DNA of 64,000 nt from assembly GCA_947503155.1 (NCBI GenBank), contig CANNCL010000001.1:620001-684000 (forward strand). Direction: 5' to 3'. Below are positions 1 to 8,267 of this stretch, in pieces (within the stretch, counting starts at the first letter, position 1; each line of letters begins with the position of its first letter). The notes under the pieces were generated by a model that was given only the letters and a program-made list of their open reading frames with translations, did not search any database and was not told where the DNA came from. A program made the translations under genes and the position numbers. This DNA is from an uncultured Erythrobacter sp. (lineage in GTDB: Bacteria > Pseudomonadota > Alphaproteobacteria > Sphingomonadales > Sphingomonadaceae).

Positions 1-1
1 T

Positions 2-1003
2 CTGCTCGCGGTCGGATGGGCCGGTTCGATGGGCATTATGGCGTGGAACAATTACGCTGCCGAAGCCAGCATCGCCTCTTTTCAGGATGAAAAAGCCCGC
101 GTCGCACAGAGCCAAGAGCGTCTAGAAGCGTATGGCAGTGACATGGACCAAGTGGTCGACGACCTTGGTGCTCGTCAGGACGCGCTCGACGCGATGGTCG
201 AAATGCTCCCGGACGATATTCAAACGGTCGACACCAATGTCACCGATTCCAGCGAAGAAACAGCAGAGACAGTTGAGATGATCGGGGCCATGTTCCCGAG
301 CGCGCGCGGCCTTGCCGAGATCGAAGCGCGCCAGCTGGCCTTCGTTGAAAACCTTACACGCTTTGCCGATTGGCGCGCGCGCCGCGCCGAAGTGGCTTTG
401 CGCAGGCTCAACCTTGATCCCAATACGATGGCGAACGCGACCCGCGAAGAACTTGAGACGGCTATGGGTGGTCCTTTGGAGATCCTCGCGACCTCTGCCG
501 ATGGTTCACTCGATCCGCGTTTTGAACGCCTCGGCCTCAGCTTGGCGCGCATGTCCGCTTTGGAACGTGCGCTTGATGGTGTGCCGCAAATCGTGCCCGC
601 CGCCGACCAACGCATTACCTCAGCCTTTGGCTATCGCAGCGATCCGTTCACTCGGCGCGGCGCAATGCATAGCGGGATTGATTTCAAAGGCGCATATGGA
701 TCGCCGATCTTCGCCGCCGCAACGGGCGAAGTTTCCTTTGCTGGTTGGAAATCGGGTTACGGAAAAACGGTTGAGATCACCCACGCAAATGGTTTGATGA
801 CCCGCTACGCGCACATGTCACGGATCGACGTGAGCGCCGGGCAATCCATCGAAGCGGGCGCGACTCTGGGCGGGCTGGGTTCTACAGGTCGTTCCACCGG
901 TCCGCATTTGCATTTCGAAGTTCGTATCAACGGCCGCGCGGTCAACCCGCGGCCTTTCCTGGAGACGGCCCCCGATGTTCTCAAAGAAGCCCGCGGAAAC
1001 TGA
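2..1003 (+). CDS. M23 family metallopeptidase (5' end outside window)
   Basis: A membrane-anchored peptidoglycan endopeptidase of the LytM/M23 family. The reading frame is open back to base 2 and the first visible residues (LLAVGWAGSMGIMAW) look like the end of an N-terminal transmembrane segment, so the true start lies upstream; an internal ATG at 29 would cut the segment. A probable coiled-coil region (about residues 20-190) precedes a complete M23 domain with the zinc motifs HSGIDF and, about 80 residues later, HLHFE. It overlaps the bactofilin gene by 29 bp. M23 peptidase plus bactofilin is a known partnership in cell-shape control (Csd1/CcmA in Helicobacter, LmdC/BacA in stalked alphaproteobacteria), so a localised cell-wall remodelling role is inferred. 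Confidence 0.9.
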   Translation: MLAVGWAGSMGIMAWNNYAAEASIASFQDEKARVAQSQERLEAYGSDMDQVVDDLGARQDALDAMVEMLPDDIQTVDTNVTDSSEETAETVEMIGAMFPSARGLAEIEARQLAFVENLTRFADWRARRAEVALRRLNLDPNTMANATREELETAMGGPLEILATSADGSLDPRFERLGLSLARMSALERALDGVPQIVPAADQRITSAFGYRSDPFTRRGAMHSGIDFKGAYGSPIFAAATGEVSFAGWKSGYGKTVEITHANGLMTRYAHMSRIDVSAGQSIEAGATLGGLGSTGRSTGPHLHFEVRINGRAVNPRPFLETAPDVLKEARGN

Positions 1004-1454
1004 GCGGCCATCCCCTCCGCAAGTCCCCCCCGCCCCTAAATCCCGAGGAAAAAACATGGCCCAAGGCAATTCGACATTTTCGGTTATTGGATCGGATGTG
1101 ACGATCAAGGGTGATGTTAGCGCTTCGGTCGACCTCCATGTTGACGGGACAATCGAAGGCGACATCAAATGCGCCAGCCTCGTTCAAGGCGAAGCCAGCG
1201 TCATCAGCGGCGGCGTCACCGCCGAAACCGCGCGCATGTCGGGTAAGGTTGTTGGTTCGATCACCGCGAAAGAATTGGTTATCCTGAAAAGCGCTCAGAT
1301 CGAAGGCGACGTGCATTATGACGCGCTAACCATCGAACAAGGCGCGCAGGTTGATGGCCGCTTTGCCCCCAATGGCCAGCGCAAAACCGCCAGCCCAACT
1401 GCGCCAGCCGCCAAATCCGGCGGAACGGACCCGCAATTGCAAATGGCGAGCTAA
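975..1454 (+). CDS. Bactofilin (polymer-forming cytoskeletal protein)
   Basis: A bactofilin of 159 residues. A proline-rich N-terminal tail (about residues 1-30) is followed by the repetitive right-handed beta-helix core (about 35-125: TIKGDV, GTIEGDIK, ISGGVTAE, KVVGSI, AQIEGDV, AQVDGRF), then a short Ala/Pro-rich tail. Bactofilins polymerise without nucleotide and often recruit cell-wall enzymes to one site. The ATG at 975 lies inside the end of the upstream M23 gene, so the two are probably translated together. A second in-frame ATG exists at 1056 just before the beta-helix core, but the longer start keeps the usual flexible tail. A strong terminator follows. Confidence 0.92.
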   Translation: MFSKKPAETERPSPPQVPPAPKSRGKNMAQGNSTFSVIGSDVTIKGDVSASVDLHVDGTIEGDIKCASLVQGEASVISGGVTAETARMSGKVVGSITAKELVILKSAQIEGDVHYDALTIEQGAQVDGRFAPNGQRKTASPTAPAAKSGGTDPQLQMAS

Positions 1455-1475
1455 ACCCAGTTCAAACTGTTTTGA

Positions 1476-1510
1476 AACGCCGCGAGCCTTAATCGGCTGC
1501 GCGGCGTTTT
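1476..1510 (+). terminator. Rho-independent terminator after bactofilin gene
   Basis: GC-rich arms at 1476-1488 and 1495-1508 pair almost perfectly with one bulged G, and a short T run follows (1507-1510). It lies 22 bases after the bactofilin stop, between convergent genes. Confidence 0.75.
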
Positions 1511-1530
1511 GCATTTTGGGTGCATTCTTG

Positions 1531-1594
1531 TGGGCGGCCTCAGAGGACTTCGGCGCGCGCTGCCGATGGGCGGCCTCAGAGGACTTCGGCGCGC
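1531..1594. repeat. 28-bp direct repeat, tandem 36-bp duplication
   Basis: The 28 bases at 1531-1558 recur exactly at 1567-1594, separated by 8 bases. The second copy contains the last codons (R-A-E-V-L) and stop of the reverse-strand acyl-CoA ligase gene. The first copy lies beyond that stop and repeats the same codons and stop. It looks like a recent tandem duplication of the 3' end of that gene. Confidence 0.85.
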
Positions 1595-3270
1595 AGGGCC
1601 TTGCGATCGAGCTTGCCAATGATCGTCTTTGGTAATTCCTCGCGGATCACGACTTCATCAACGCGTTCATGCTTGCCAATGCGTTCATTGAGCCACGTTT
1701 TGATACCGTCGCCGCGCACGTCCACACCCTCAGGCTCCAGCGTGACATAAGCGCGCGGCATTTCACCGAGATAATCGTCTGGCACGCCGATCACGAGCGC
1801 TTCTTTCACGGCTTCGTGTTTGAGGATCGCGTCTTCGACGACGCTGGGAAAGACCTTAAACCCGCCAACCGAGATCATATCTTTGATCCGGTCGACAATC
1901 TTAAGAAAGCCGTCTGCATCCATCTCTGCGACATCGCCGGTCCGCAAATATTGCTTGTTGCCGCCATCTTCACCGGGATGCGTAGCAAACACATCGGCGG
2001 CGGTTTCTGGCCGGTTCCAATACCCGCGCATCATTTGCGGACCGAGCAAAGCGAGTTCGCCCGGCTCACCTTGCGGCGCGAGTTTGGTGGGGTCTTCTTT
2101 GTCGAGCAACAGGATTTGTGTCCCCGCGACAAGCTGACCAATAGTGCCGCGTTTGCGCGTCCCTTCATAAGGGTTCACCGACACCACGCCCGCGCTCTCT
2201 GTCAGGCCGTATCCTTCGACCAGCCGCACACCTGTCACCGCCTCAAATTTCTCGTGAACGGGTCCGGGCATAGGTGCCCCGCCCGAAATGCAGACTTTGA
2301 GCGAGGACAGGTCGGTTTTGCTCAGATTCGGATGATCGAGCAGTGCCTGAAACATCGTCGGTACACCGGGAAAACCGGTGGTCTTATATTTCTGGATCGT
2401 CGCCAACACCTGCGCCGCGTCAAATCGCGGCACCATCGCAATCGAAGCGCCCGCCGCGACAGCGTGATTGAGCAGCGCCGTATTCGCAAACACATGAAAA
2501 AACGGCAGCGCGCCCATAAAGACTTCTTTGGTGGGATCATCCGCCGGATTGATCGCTGCGATTTGCTGAGCATTTTGCGACAATTGATCGTGGCCCAGCA
2601 TCGCCCCTTTGGGCCGGCCCGTCGTACCGCCAGTATATTGCAGCAGAGCAAGATCTTCTGATGCATTGAGCGCAGGAAATTCGCAGTCCGCATCACCGAG
2701 AATATCGGACCAACGCCGCGTCGCTGTGCTCCAGCCCACTTTGGCAATTTGGCTGCGTTTTAGGATTTTGAGCGCAGCGCCTTTAAACCATGGCAACATT
2801 TCCGAAAGCGAACCGACAACGAGTGTTTCAAGTTCCGAGCTTTCGAGCACTTCTGCCGCATTGCCATACAATTCGGGCACATCGACAGTGACCAGTACCC
2901 GCGTTCCGCTATCGCTGACCTGCCATGCCAATTCTTCGACCGAATATAGGGGCGAAAAATTCACAACAATCGCGCCCGCCATCATCGCGCCGTAATAGGC
3001 GGAGGCATAGATCGGCACATTGGGCAGGAACAGACCGATGCGGTCGCCCTTCTTGATGCCGCTCGCAATCAGTCCGGCGGCGAAACGCCGCGCGTCCGCG
3101 TAGATATCGCCGTAGGAATAGGTTCGGCCCAGAAAATGCAAGAAGGGCGCGGCCGGATCGCGGCGCACCGTGCGTTCCAACATATCCGGCAGAGTCAGCG
3201 ATTCGAAACGCGTGTCCCAAGGGGTGGGATGGTGATAGGCTTCATTATTGACACTCATGTCAATAAACAT
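1576..3270 (-). CDS. Long-chain fatty acid--CoA ligase (AMP-forming)
   Basis: An adenylate-forming acyl-CoA synthetase of 564 residues that activates fatty acids to acyl-CoA with ATP, as in FadD. The P-loop-like AMP-binding signature YTGGTTGRPKGA is near residues 212-223. EGYGLTES, the D-G-F-L-K-I-V-D-R hinge and the catalytic lysine region (PKTIIGKLDRKALR) follow. Length is normal for FadD. The ATG at 3270 has a GGGGTGA ribosome site 7 bases upstream; an ATG four codons in is an alternative. The 3' end carries a short tandem duplication. Exact chain-length preference cannot be read from the sequence. Confidence 0.9.
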   Translation of the reverse strand: MFIDMSVNNEAYHHPTPWDTRFESLTLPDMLERTVRRDPAAPFLHFLGRTYSYGDIYADARRFAAGLIASGIKKGDRIGLFLPNVPIYASAYYGAMMAGAIVVNFSPLYSVEELAWQVSDSGTRVLVTVDVPELYGNAAEVLESSELETLVVGSLSEMLPWFKGAALKILKRSQIAKVGWSTATRRWSDILGDADCEFPALNASEDLALLQYTGGTTGRPKGAMLGHDQLSQNAQQIAAINPADDPTKEVFMGALPFFHVFANTALLNHAVAAGASIAMVPRFDAAQVLATIQKYKTTGFPGVPTMFQALLDHPNLSKTDLSSLKVCISGGAPMPGPVHEKFEAVTGVRLVEGYGLTESAGVVSVNPYEGTRKRGTIGQLVAGTQILLLDKEDPTKLAPQGEPGELALLGPQMMRGYWNRPETAADVFATHPGEDGGNKQYLRTGDVAEMDADGFLKIVDRIKDMISVGGFKVFPSVVEDAILKHEAVKEALVIGVPDDYLGEMPRAYVTLEPEGVDVRGDGIKTWLNERIGKHERVDEVVIREELPKTIIGKLDRKALRAEVL

Positions 3271-3353
3271 GGCCGATCACCCCCGCGCGCACAAGCAAAT
3301 GTGCGCCGAGAATCGCGGTTTTTTGAAAGAACAGCCTTTAGATCGGCCGCGAC

Positions 3354-4133
3354 TTATTCGCTGGGTGCGTCTTCTTCAGCAGGCGGCTGAGCAAAACCCG
3401 AAGTCGATGGCGCAACTTCGCCCGCTTCTTCGGCTTCGCGCTTCTTCGCCAACCATGCTTCGGCTTCGGCTTCCTGAGCAGCTTCGGCGGCGGCCTTCAC
3501 GCCCGCTTCGCGTTCTGCGCGCAATTCCTCGATCAGCTTTTCCTTGTCGGTGCGGGTATCCGCGCCTTCGACCGGCGCTTCAACTTCCTCGACAACGCCG
3601 GCGCGCTTCGCCGCTTTGGCGACTTCGCGGTCCAGCTCACGCTGAGAACACAGACCCACGGTCACAGGATCTTTGGTCTGAATGTTTTGAATGTTCCAAT
3701 GCGAACGGTCTTTGATCGCGCCGATTGTGTTGCGCGTCGTGCCGATCAGCTTGGAAATTTGCGCATCCGACAATTCAGGATGATTGCGCAGCAACCATGC
3801 AATGCCATCGGGCTTATCCTGACGCTTGGACACCGGTGTGTAACGCGGGCCTTTCGTCCGGGTCACTTCGACCGGAGCTTTGTGCATTTTGAGCGAATAG
3901 TTTTCATCCGCCTGACCCAGCTCGATCTCACCCAGCGTCAATTCGCCAGCATGGACCGGATCGCGCCCGGTATATTTGCTGCCCGCAAGATCGTCGGCCA
4001 TCGCTTGCACTTCCAGAATGTGCAGGCCGCAAAATTCGGCGATCTGCTCAAATGAAAGACCCGTATGATCGACCAGCCAAGTGGCGGTCGCGTGCGGCAT
4101 CAGCGGTTTCGGCTGGGTTGGCGCATTGGCCAT
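3354..4133 (-). CDS. trcR: Cell cycle transcriptional regulator TrcR (DUF1013)
   Basis: A DUF1013 protein of 259 residues, conserved across alphaproteobacteria and named TrcR in Caulobacter and Brucella work, where it associates with RNA polymerase and cell-cycle promoters. The N-terminal 150 residues hold the conserved domain, including two helix-turn-helix-like stretches (WLVDHTGLSFEQIAEFCGLH near residue 20, and SDAQISKLIGTTRNTIGAIKD near 120). The last 80 residues are charged, Glu/Ala-rich and probably coiled coil. The ATG at 4133 is preceded by GGAG at 10 bases. The function is taken from the family; this copy has nothing unusual. Confidence 0.88.
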   Translation of the reverse strand: MANAPTQPKPLMPHATATWLVDHTGLSFEQIAEFCGLHILEVQAMADDLAGSKYTGRDPVHAGELTLGEIELGQADENYSLKMHKAPVEVTRTKGPRYTPVSKRQDKPDGIAWLLRNHPELSDAQISKLIGTTRNTIGAIKDRSHWNIQNIQTKDPVTVGLCSQRELDREVAKAAKRAGVVEEVEAPVEGADTRTDKEKLIEELRAEREAGVKAAAEAAQEAEAEAWLAKKREAEEAGEVAPSTSGFAQPPAEEDAPSE

Positions 4134-4149
4134 GGAACGAAAACTCCGT

Positions 4150-4184
4150 CAGAAATAATAAGGGCCGCCCCTTGCGGAGCGGCC
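4150..4184 (-). terminator. Rho-independent terminator after quinone oxidoreductase
   Basis: On the reverse strand GGCCGC (4184-4179) pairs with GCGGCC (4168-4163), extended by C/G pairs, and is followed by the T-rich CTTATTATTT. It separates the oxidoreductase gene (ending at 4262) from trcR, so the two are probably independent units. Confidence 0.65.
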
Positions 4185-4261
4185 ATTCGTGATCGTCAGA
4201 TAGGCGAAAGGTGGGCAATCGGCAAGGTATTGCTTTGGGATTTGCTTACCGAACGCGGCAA

Positions 4262-5290
4262 TCAACCCACTTCGAGCACGATTTTCCCGATATGCGTGCC
4301 CGCTTCCATCCGCGCATGTGCAGCGGCAGCCTTAGCCAATGGGAACGTCTGATCCATGACCGGTGCCAATTCCCCATCGGTGAATAACGGCCAGGCATTG
4401 TCTGCAATTTCATCGGCCAGCGCCGCCTTGAACGCATCAGAACGCGGGCGCAGCGTTGATCCGGTCAGCGTAAGCCGCCGCATCATCACCATTGGCATAA
4501 ACAATTCCGCCTTAACCCCGCCCAACATGGCGATAGTCACATGGCGGCCATCTTCGGCCAAGCATTTGAGATTGCGCGGGACATAATCACCCGACACCAT
4601 ATCCAAAACGATATTCACCCCGGCGGTGCCCGTGTGTTTGAGGACGGCTTCTACGAAATCCTCTTCGCGGTAATTGATCGCGAGGTCTGCGCCGACACCG
4701 CGCGCGGCTTCGCATTTGGCCTCGTCGCCGCAGGTCACGATGACCTGCATATCGAACGCTTTGGCGAGCATAATCGCCATCGTGCCAATGCCTGATGTTC
4801 CGCCATGCACCAACAATGTCTCGCCATCGCGGGCCATGCCGCGCTCAAACACATTGTGCCACACGGTGAACAATGTTTCTGGCAAAGCCGCGGCGCTTTT
4901 CAGGTCCATATCATCGGGCACGGGCAAGCAATGTTGCCACGGCGCGGTGCAATATTGCGCATATCCCCCGCCCGGCGTCAGCGCCGCGACGCGCGCGCCC
5001 AGCATTTCTGCGGGCACATTCGCGCCAACTGCAATCACCTCGCCCGCAACCTCCAAACCAAGGATTGGCGAGGCACCGGGAGGCGCGGGATAATGACCAG
5101 CACGCTGAATACAATCGGGGCGATTCACCCCGGCATAGGCAACCTTGATCAGCACATCGTCTGCGCCCGCCACCGGCACTGGAACCTGCTCAGCCGCCAG
5201 AACTTCCGGGCCGCCGGGCGCGGCCATTCCGATGGCTGTCATTGTTTTTGGCGTCACCTCAGGATCAACAGGCCCATGTGCCTCAACCAT
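4262..5290 (-). CDS. NAD(P)H-quinone oxidoreductase (MDR family, PIG3-like)
   Basis: A medium-chain dehydrogenase/reductase of the zinc-free quinone oxidoreductase branch (342 residues), expected to reduce quinones with NADPH in the cytoplasm. An N-terminal GroES-like domain (GVNRPDCIQRAGHYPAPPG near residue 55) leads into a Rossmann fold with the nucleotide-binding motif GGTSGIGTMAI near residue 164. No structural-zinc cysteine cluster is visible, consistent with the QOR/PIG3 group. The ATG at 5290 has GAGGGG 8 bases upstream; an internal ATG at 5242 gives the shorter N-terminus usual for the family and is a plausible alternative. Confidence 0.88.
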   Translation of the reverse strand: MVEAHGPVDPEVTPKTMTAIGMAAPGGPEVLAAEQVPVPVAGADDVLIKVAYAGVNRPDCIQRAGHYPAPPGASPILGLEVAGEVIAVGANVPAEMLGARVAALTPGGGYAQYCTAPWQHCLPVPDDMDLKSAAALPETLFTVWHNVFERGMARDGETLLVHGGTSGIGTMAIMLAKAFDMQVIVTCGDEAKCEAARGVGADLAINYREEDFVEAVLKHTGTAGVNIVLDMVSGDYVPRNLKCLAEDGRHVTIAMLGGVKAELFMPMVMMRRLTLTGSTLRPRSDAFKAALADEIADNAWPLFTDGELAPVMDQTFPLAKAAAAHARMEAGTHIGKIVLEVG

Positions 5291-5428
5291 ATTCGCCGCC
5301 CCTCACAATATCCACGAATGCGTCCCCGCACACGTTACCCTTAACGTATTTGGGCCAATTACCTGCCATGCTCATTGACAGCAAGCGGCGTAAATTGCGA
5401 TGCTCGTTTTCGATGGAAAATAACGCCA

Positions 5429-5629
5429 ATGGATGATGATCTTCCGGCACGCTCCGGTGACGCAGCTAGCAAGCTCGCTGGCGAAGATCTCGCGCCCTAT
5501 TCACAAGATGAGCTAACTGCGCGGATCGCATTACTGGAGACCGAGATTGCGCGCGTCAAATCGCACCGCGACAAAGCCGCGGCGCATCGCAGCGCGGCTG
5601 ATGCGTTGTTCAGCAGTTCTGGTACGTGA
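5429..5629 (+). CDS. DUF1192 family protein
   Basis: A small acidic protein of 66 residues matching DUF1192, a family of unknown function found in alphaproteobacteria. The recognisable core is the heptad-like stretch from SQDELTARIALLETEIARVK to the end, probably a short coiled coil. I place the start at the ATG at 5429 (MDDDLPARSG) because the family begins with this acidic tract; the frame is open further upstream but that sequence does not resemble the family. It stands alone between a divergent oxidoreductase gene and clpA. Confidence 0.75.
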   Translation: MDDDLPARSGDAASKLAGEDLAPYSQDELTARIALLETEIARVKSHRDKAAAHRSAADALFSSSGT

Positions 5630-5749
5630 CGCCGCGAACCGCCTCCAATTTGGAGTCGCAATTCTGCGTTCTTGCCCCATATAGTTTACCGTCCCCCAAC
5701 AATGCTCCCGTTTTTGGAGCAGCTCGCGCCCTAAGATAGAGGCCCACCC

Positions 5750-8185
5750 ATGCCCAGTTTCGCCCAGAATCTCGAAAAAACCCTGCACAACGCGCTGTCC
5801 CATGCGTCAGAGCGTCGGCATGAATATGCCACGCTAGAGCATTTGTTGCTCGCGCTCATCGATGATGAAGACGGCGCAGCGGTCATGTCGGCTTGCGGCG
5901 TCGATCTTGCCGAATTGGGCGAGGTCGTGAAGCAATATCTTGATCAGGAATATCAGTCACTTAAGACCGAAGAAGACGCCGATCCGCAGCCTACCGCCGG
6001 TTTTCAGCGGGTTATTCAGCGCGCGATCCTTCACGTCCAATCCTCTGGCAAGGACACGGTAACGGGCGCGAATGTTTTGGTGGCGCTGTTCTCCGAACGC
6101 GATTCTTACGCGGTCTATTTCCTGCAACAACAAGATATGAGCCGTCTCGATGCGGTCAGCTATATCAGCCACGGCATCGGCAAAGGCGGACGCCAGCTGG
6201 AATCGAACACGCCGCAGGGCAGCGGCGATGCCCCTGGCCCAGCGGAGGCGGAAGGCGGCAAAGAGGGCGGCAATAAGAAAGAGACCGCGCTCGACCAATT
6301 TACCGTCAACCTCAACGCGAAAGCAGAAGCAGGCCGGATCGACCCGCTGATCGGACGCGGGCCAGAGGTTGACCGGACCATTCAAATCCTGTGCCGCCGT
6401 TCGAAAAACAACCCGCTTTATGTCGGTGATCCGGGCGTTGGTAAGACAGCCATCGCAGAAGGGCTCGCGCGCAAAATCGTCGAAGGCGATGTGCCCGAAG
6501 TGCTGAACGACGCGGTGATTTACTCGCTCGATATGGGCGCCTTGCTCGCAGGGACGCGCTATCGCGGCGATTTTGAGGAACGCTTGAAGCAGGTTGTCAC
6601 CGAATTGGAGGCGATGCCGGATGCGATTCTTTTCATCGACGAGATTCACACCGTTATTGGCGCAGGCGCGACCAGCGGCGGGGCAATGGATGCCTCGAAC
6701 CTGCTGAAACCGGCTCTGTCGGGCGGCACGATCCGCTGCGTCGGTTCGACGACTTACAAAGAATTCCGCAATCACTTTGAAAAGGACCGCGCGCTGCTGC
6801 GCCGTTTCCAGAAAATCGACGTGAATGAGCCGACGATTGAGGACACGATCAAAATCCTCAAAGGTCTGCGCACGGCATTCGAAGAACACCACAATGTGAA
6901 ATACACGCCCGACGCGCTGAAAACTGCGGTTGAGCTGTCGGCGCGCTACATCAATGATCGCAAATTGCCGGATAAAGCCATCGACGTGATCGATGAAGTC
7001 GGCGCGATGCAGATGTTGGTCCCGCCCAGCCGCCGCAAAAAGAAGATCACCGCTCGCGAAATTGAGCAAGTGATTGCCACGATGGCGCGGATCCCGCCTA
7101 AATCAGTGTCCAAAGATGATAAGAAGGCGCTCGAAAACCTTGGCCGCGATCTGAAACATGTCGTGTTTGGTCAGGACGAAGCGATCACACGTCTTTCGAC
7201 CGCGATGAAACTGTCCCGCGCGGGTCTGCGTGACCCGGACAAGCCGATCGGCTCGTTCCTGTTCAGCGGCCCGACCGGCGTTGGTAAAACCGAGGTCGCG
7301 CGGCAGCTTGCCTCGATCATGGGGATTGAGCTGAAGCGTTTCGACATGTCGGAATATATGGAACGCCACTCCGTTTCACGTCTGATCGGTGCGCCTCCGG
7401 GCTATGTTGGTTATGACCAAGGGGGTCTTTTAACCGATGCGGTTGATCAGAACCCGCATTGCGTCCTGTTGCTCGATGAAATTGAAAAGGCCCACCCGGA
7501 CCTCTTCAACATCCTATTGCAAGTGATGGATAATGGCCGGCTGACCGATCATCACGGCAAAACGGTCGATTTCCGCAATGTCGTGCTGATCATGACCACC
7601 AATGCGGGCGCGGCTGTCATGGCGAGCCAAGGCATCGGCTTTGGTGATGTGTCTAAGGAAGATGCAGGCTCCGAAGCGGTGAAGAAGATGTTCACGCCGG
7701 AATTCCGCAACCGTTTGGATGCGATCGTGCCGTTTGCCTATCTCGGCAAATCGACCGTTGCCCGCGTGGTCGACAAATTCATCCTCGAACTTGAACTGCA
7801 ATTGGCCGAACAAAACGTTCACATCCAATTCGACAGCGATGCACGCGGCTGGTTGGCAGATAAAGGCTATGACAAACTGTATGGCGCGCGCCCGATGGGC
7901 CGTTTGATCCAAGACAAGATCAAACAGCCGCTGGCCGAAGAATTGCTGTTCGGCAAGCTCACCGATGGCGGCGAAGTGCATGTGACGGTGAAGGACGACA
8001 AGCCGAGCTTTGAACTCACGCCCGCCCCGCCGAAGGTAAAGCCAAAGCGCAAGCCAGCGGCGAAGAAAAAGCCCGTAGCGAAGAAGGCCCCTCCGCCACC
8101 AAAAGACGAAACGAAGGATGATCCGAAGCCGGACACTCAAGGGGACACCAAGCCAGAGGAATCGGGCAACGACAAGAAAAGCTGA
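5750..8185 (+). CDS. clpA: ATP-dependent Clp protease ATP-binding subunit ClpA
   Basis: The AAA+ unfoldase that feeds substrates to ClpP. It has the Clp N-domain (residues about 1-145), a linker rich in Gly/Glu, AAA domain 1 with Walker A GDPGVGKT at 226-233, and AAA domain 2 with Walker A GPTGVGKT at 507-514. A ClpP-contact loop of the IGL/IGF type is near residue 627 (SQGIGFGD). At 811 residues it is about 50 longer than E. coli ClpA (758) because of a Lys/Pro-rich low-complexity tail from about residue 752. The adaptor gene clpS, often directly upstream in alphaproteobacteria, is not present here. Confidence 0.96.
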   Translation: MPSFAQNLEKTLHNALSHASERRHEYATLEHLLLALIDDEDGAAVMSACGVDLAELGEVVKQYLDQEYQSLKTEEDADPQPTAGFQRVIQRAILHVQSSGKDTVTGANVLVALFSERDSYAVYFLQQQDMSRLDAVSYISHGIGKGGRQLESNTPQGSGDAPGPAEAEGGKEGGNKKETALDQFTVNLNAKAEAGRIDPLIGRGPEVDRTIQILCRRSKNNPLYVGDPGVGKTAIAEGLARKIVEGDVPEVLNDAVIYSLDMGALLAGTRYRGDFEERLKQVVTELEAMPDAILFIDEIHTVIGAGATSGGAMDASNLLKPALSGGTIRCVGSTTYKEFRNHFEKDRALLRRFQKIDVNEPTIEDTIKILKGLRTAFEEHHNVKYTPDALKTAVELSARYINDRKLPDKAIDVIDEVGAMQMLVPPSRRKKKITAREIEQVIATMARIPPKSVSKDDKKALENLGRDLKHVVFGQDEAITRLSTAMKLSRAGLRDPDKPIGSFLFSGPTGVGKTEVARQLASIMGIELKRFDMSEYMERHSVSRLIGAPPGYVGYDQGGLLTDAVDQNPHCVLLLDEIEKAHPDLFNILLQVMDNGRLTDHHGKTVDFRNVVLIMTTNAGAAVMASQGIGFGDVSKEDAGSEAVKKMFTPEFRNRLDAIVPFAYLGKSTVARVVDKFILELELQLAEQNVHIQFDSDARGWLADKGYDKLYGARPMGRLIQDKIKQPLAEELLFGKLTDGGEVHVTVKDDKPSFELTPAPPKVKPKRKPAAKKKPVAKKAPPPPKDETKDDPKPDTQGDTKPEESGNDKKS

Positions 8186-8220
8186 GGCTACTTGCCGAAA
8201 TGCTTGGCCGAAACGGATTT

Positions 8221-8255
8221 GGGGCGCGGATGAGGAAACTTGTCCGCGCCCTTTT
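8221..8255 (+). terminator. Rho-independent terminator after clpA
   Basis: A 9-bp perfect stem, GGGCGCGGA (8222-8230) with TCCGCGCCC (8243-8251), is followed by TTTT. It ends 12 bases before the next start codon, so the exonuclease gene needs its own promoter or read-through. Confidence 0.75.
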
Positions 8256-8267
8256 CGTTAGACATTT

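Noticed and set aside
1669..2661. 330-codon plus-strand frame inside the acyl-CoA ligase gene
   Set aside because: Complement of a well-supported gene; composition is His/Arg-rich without any domain.
5957..7069. 370-codon open frame antisense to clpA
   Set aside because: It lies wholly inside the clpA coding region, and the protein has no recognisable domain; long antisense frames are expected in GC-rich DNA opposite strong codon bias.
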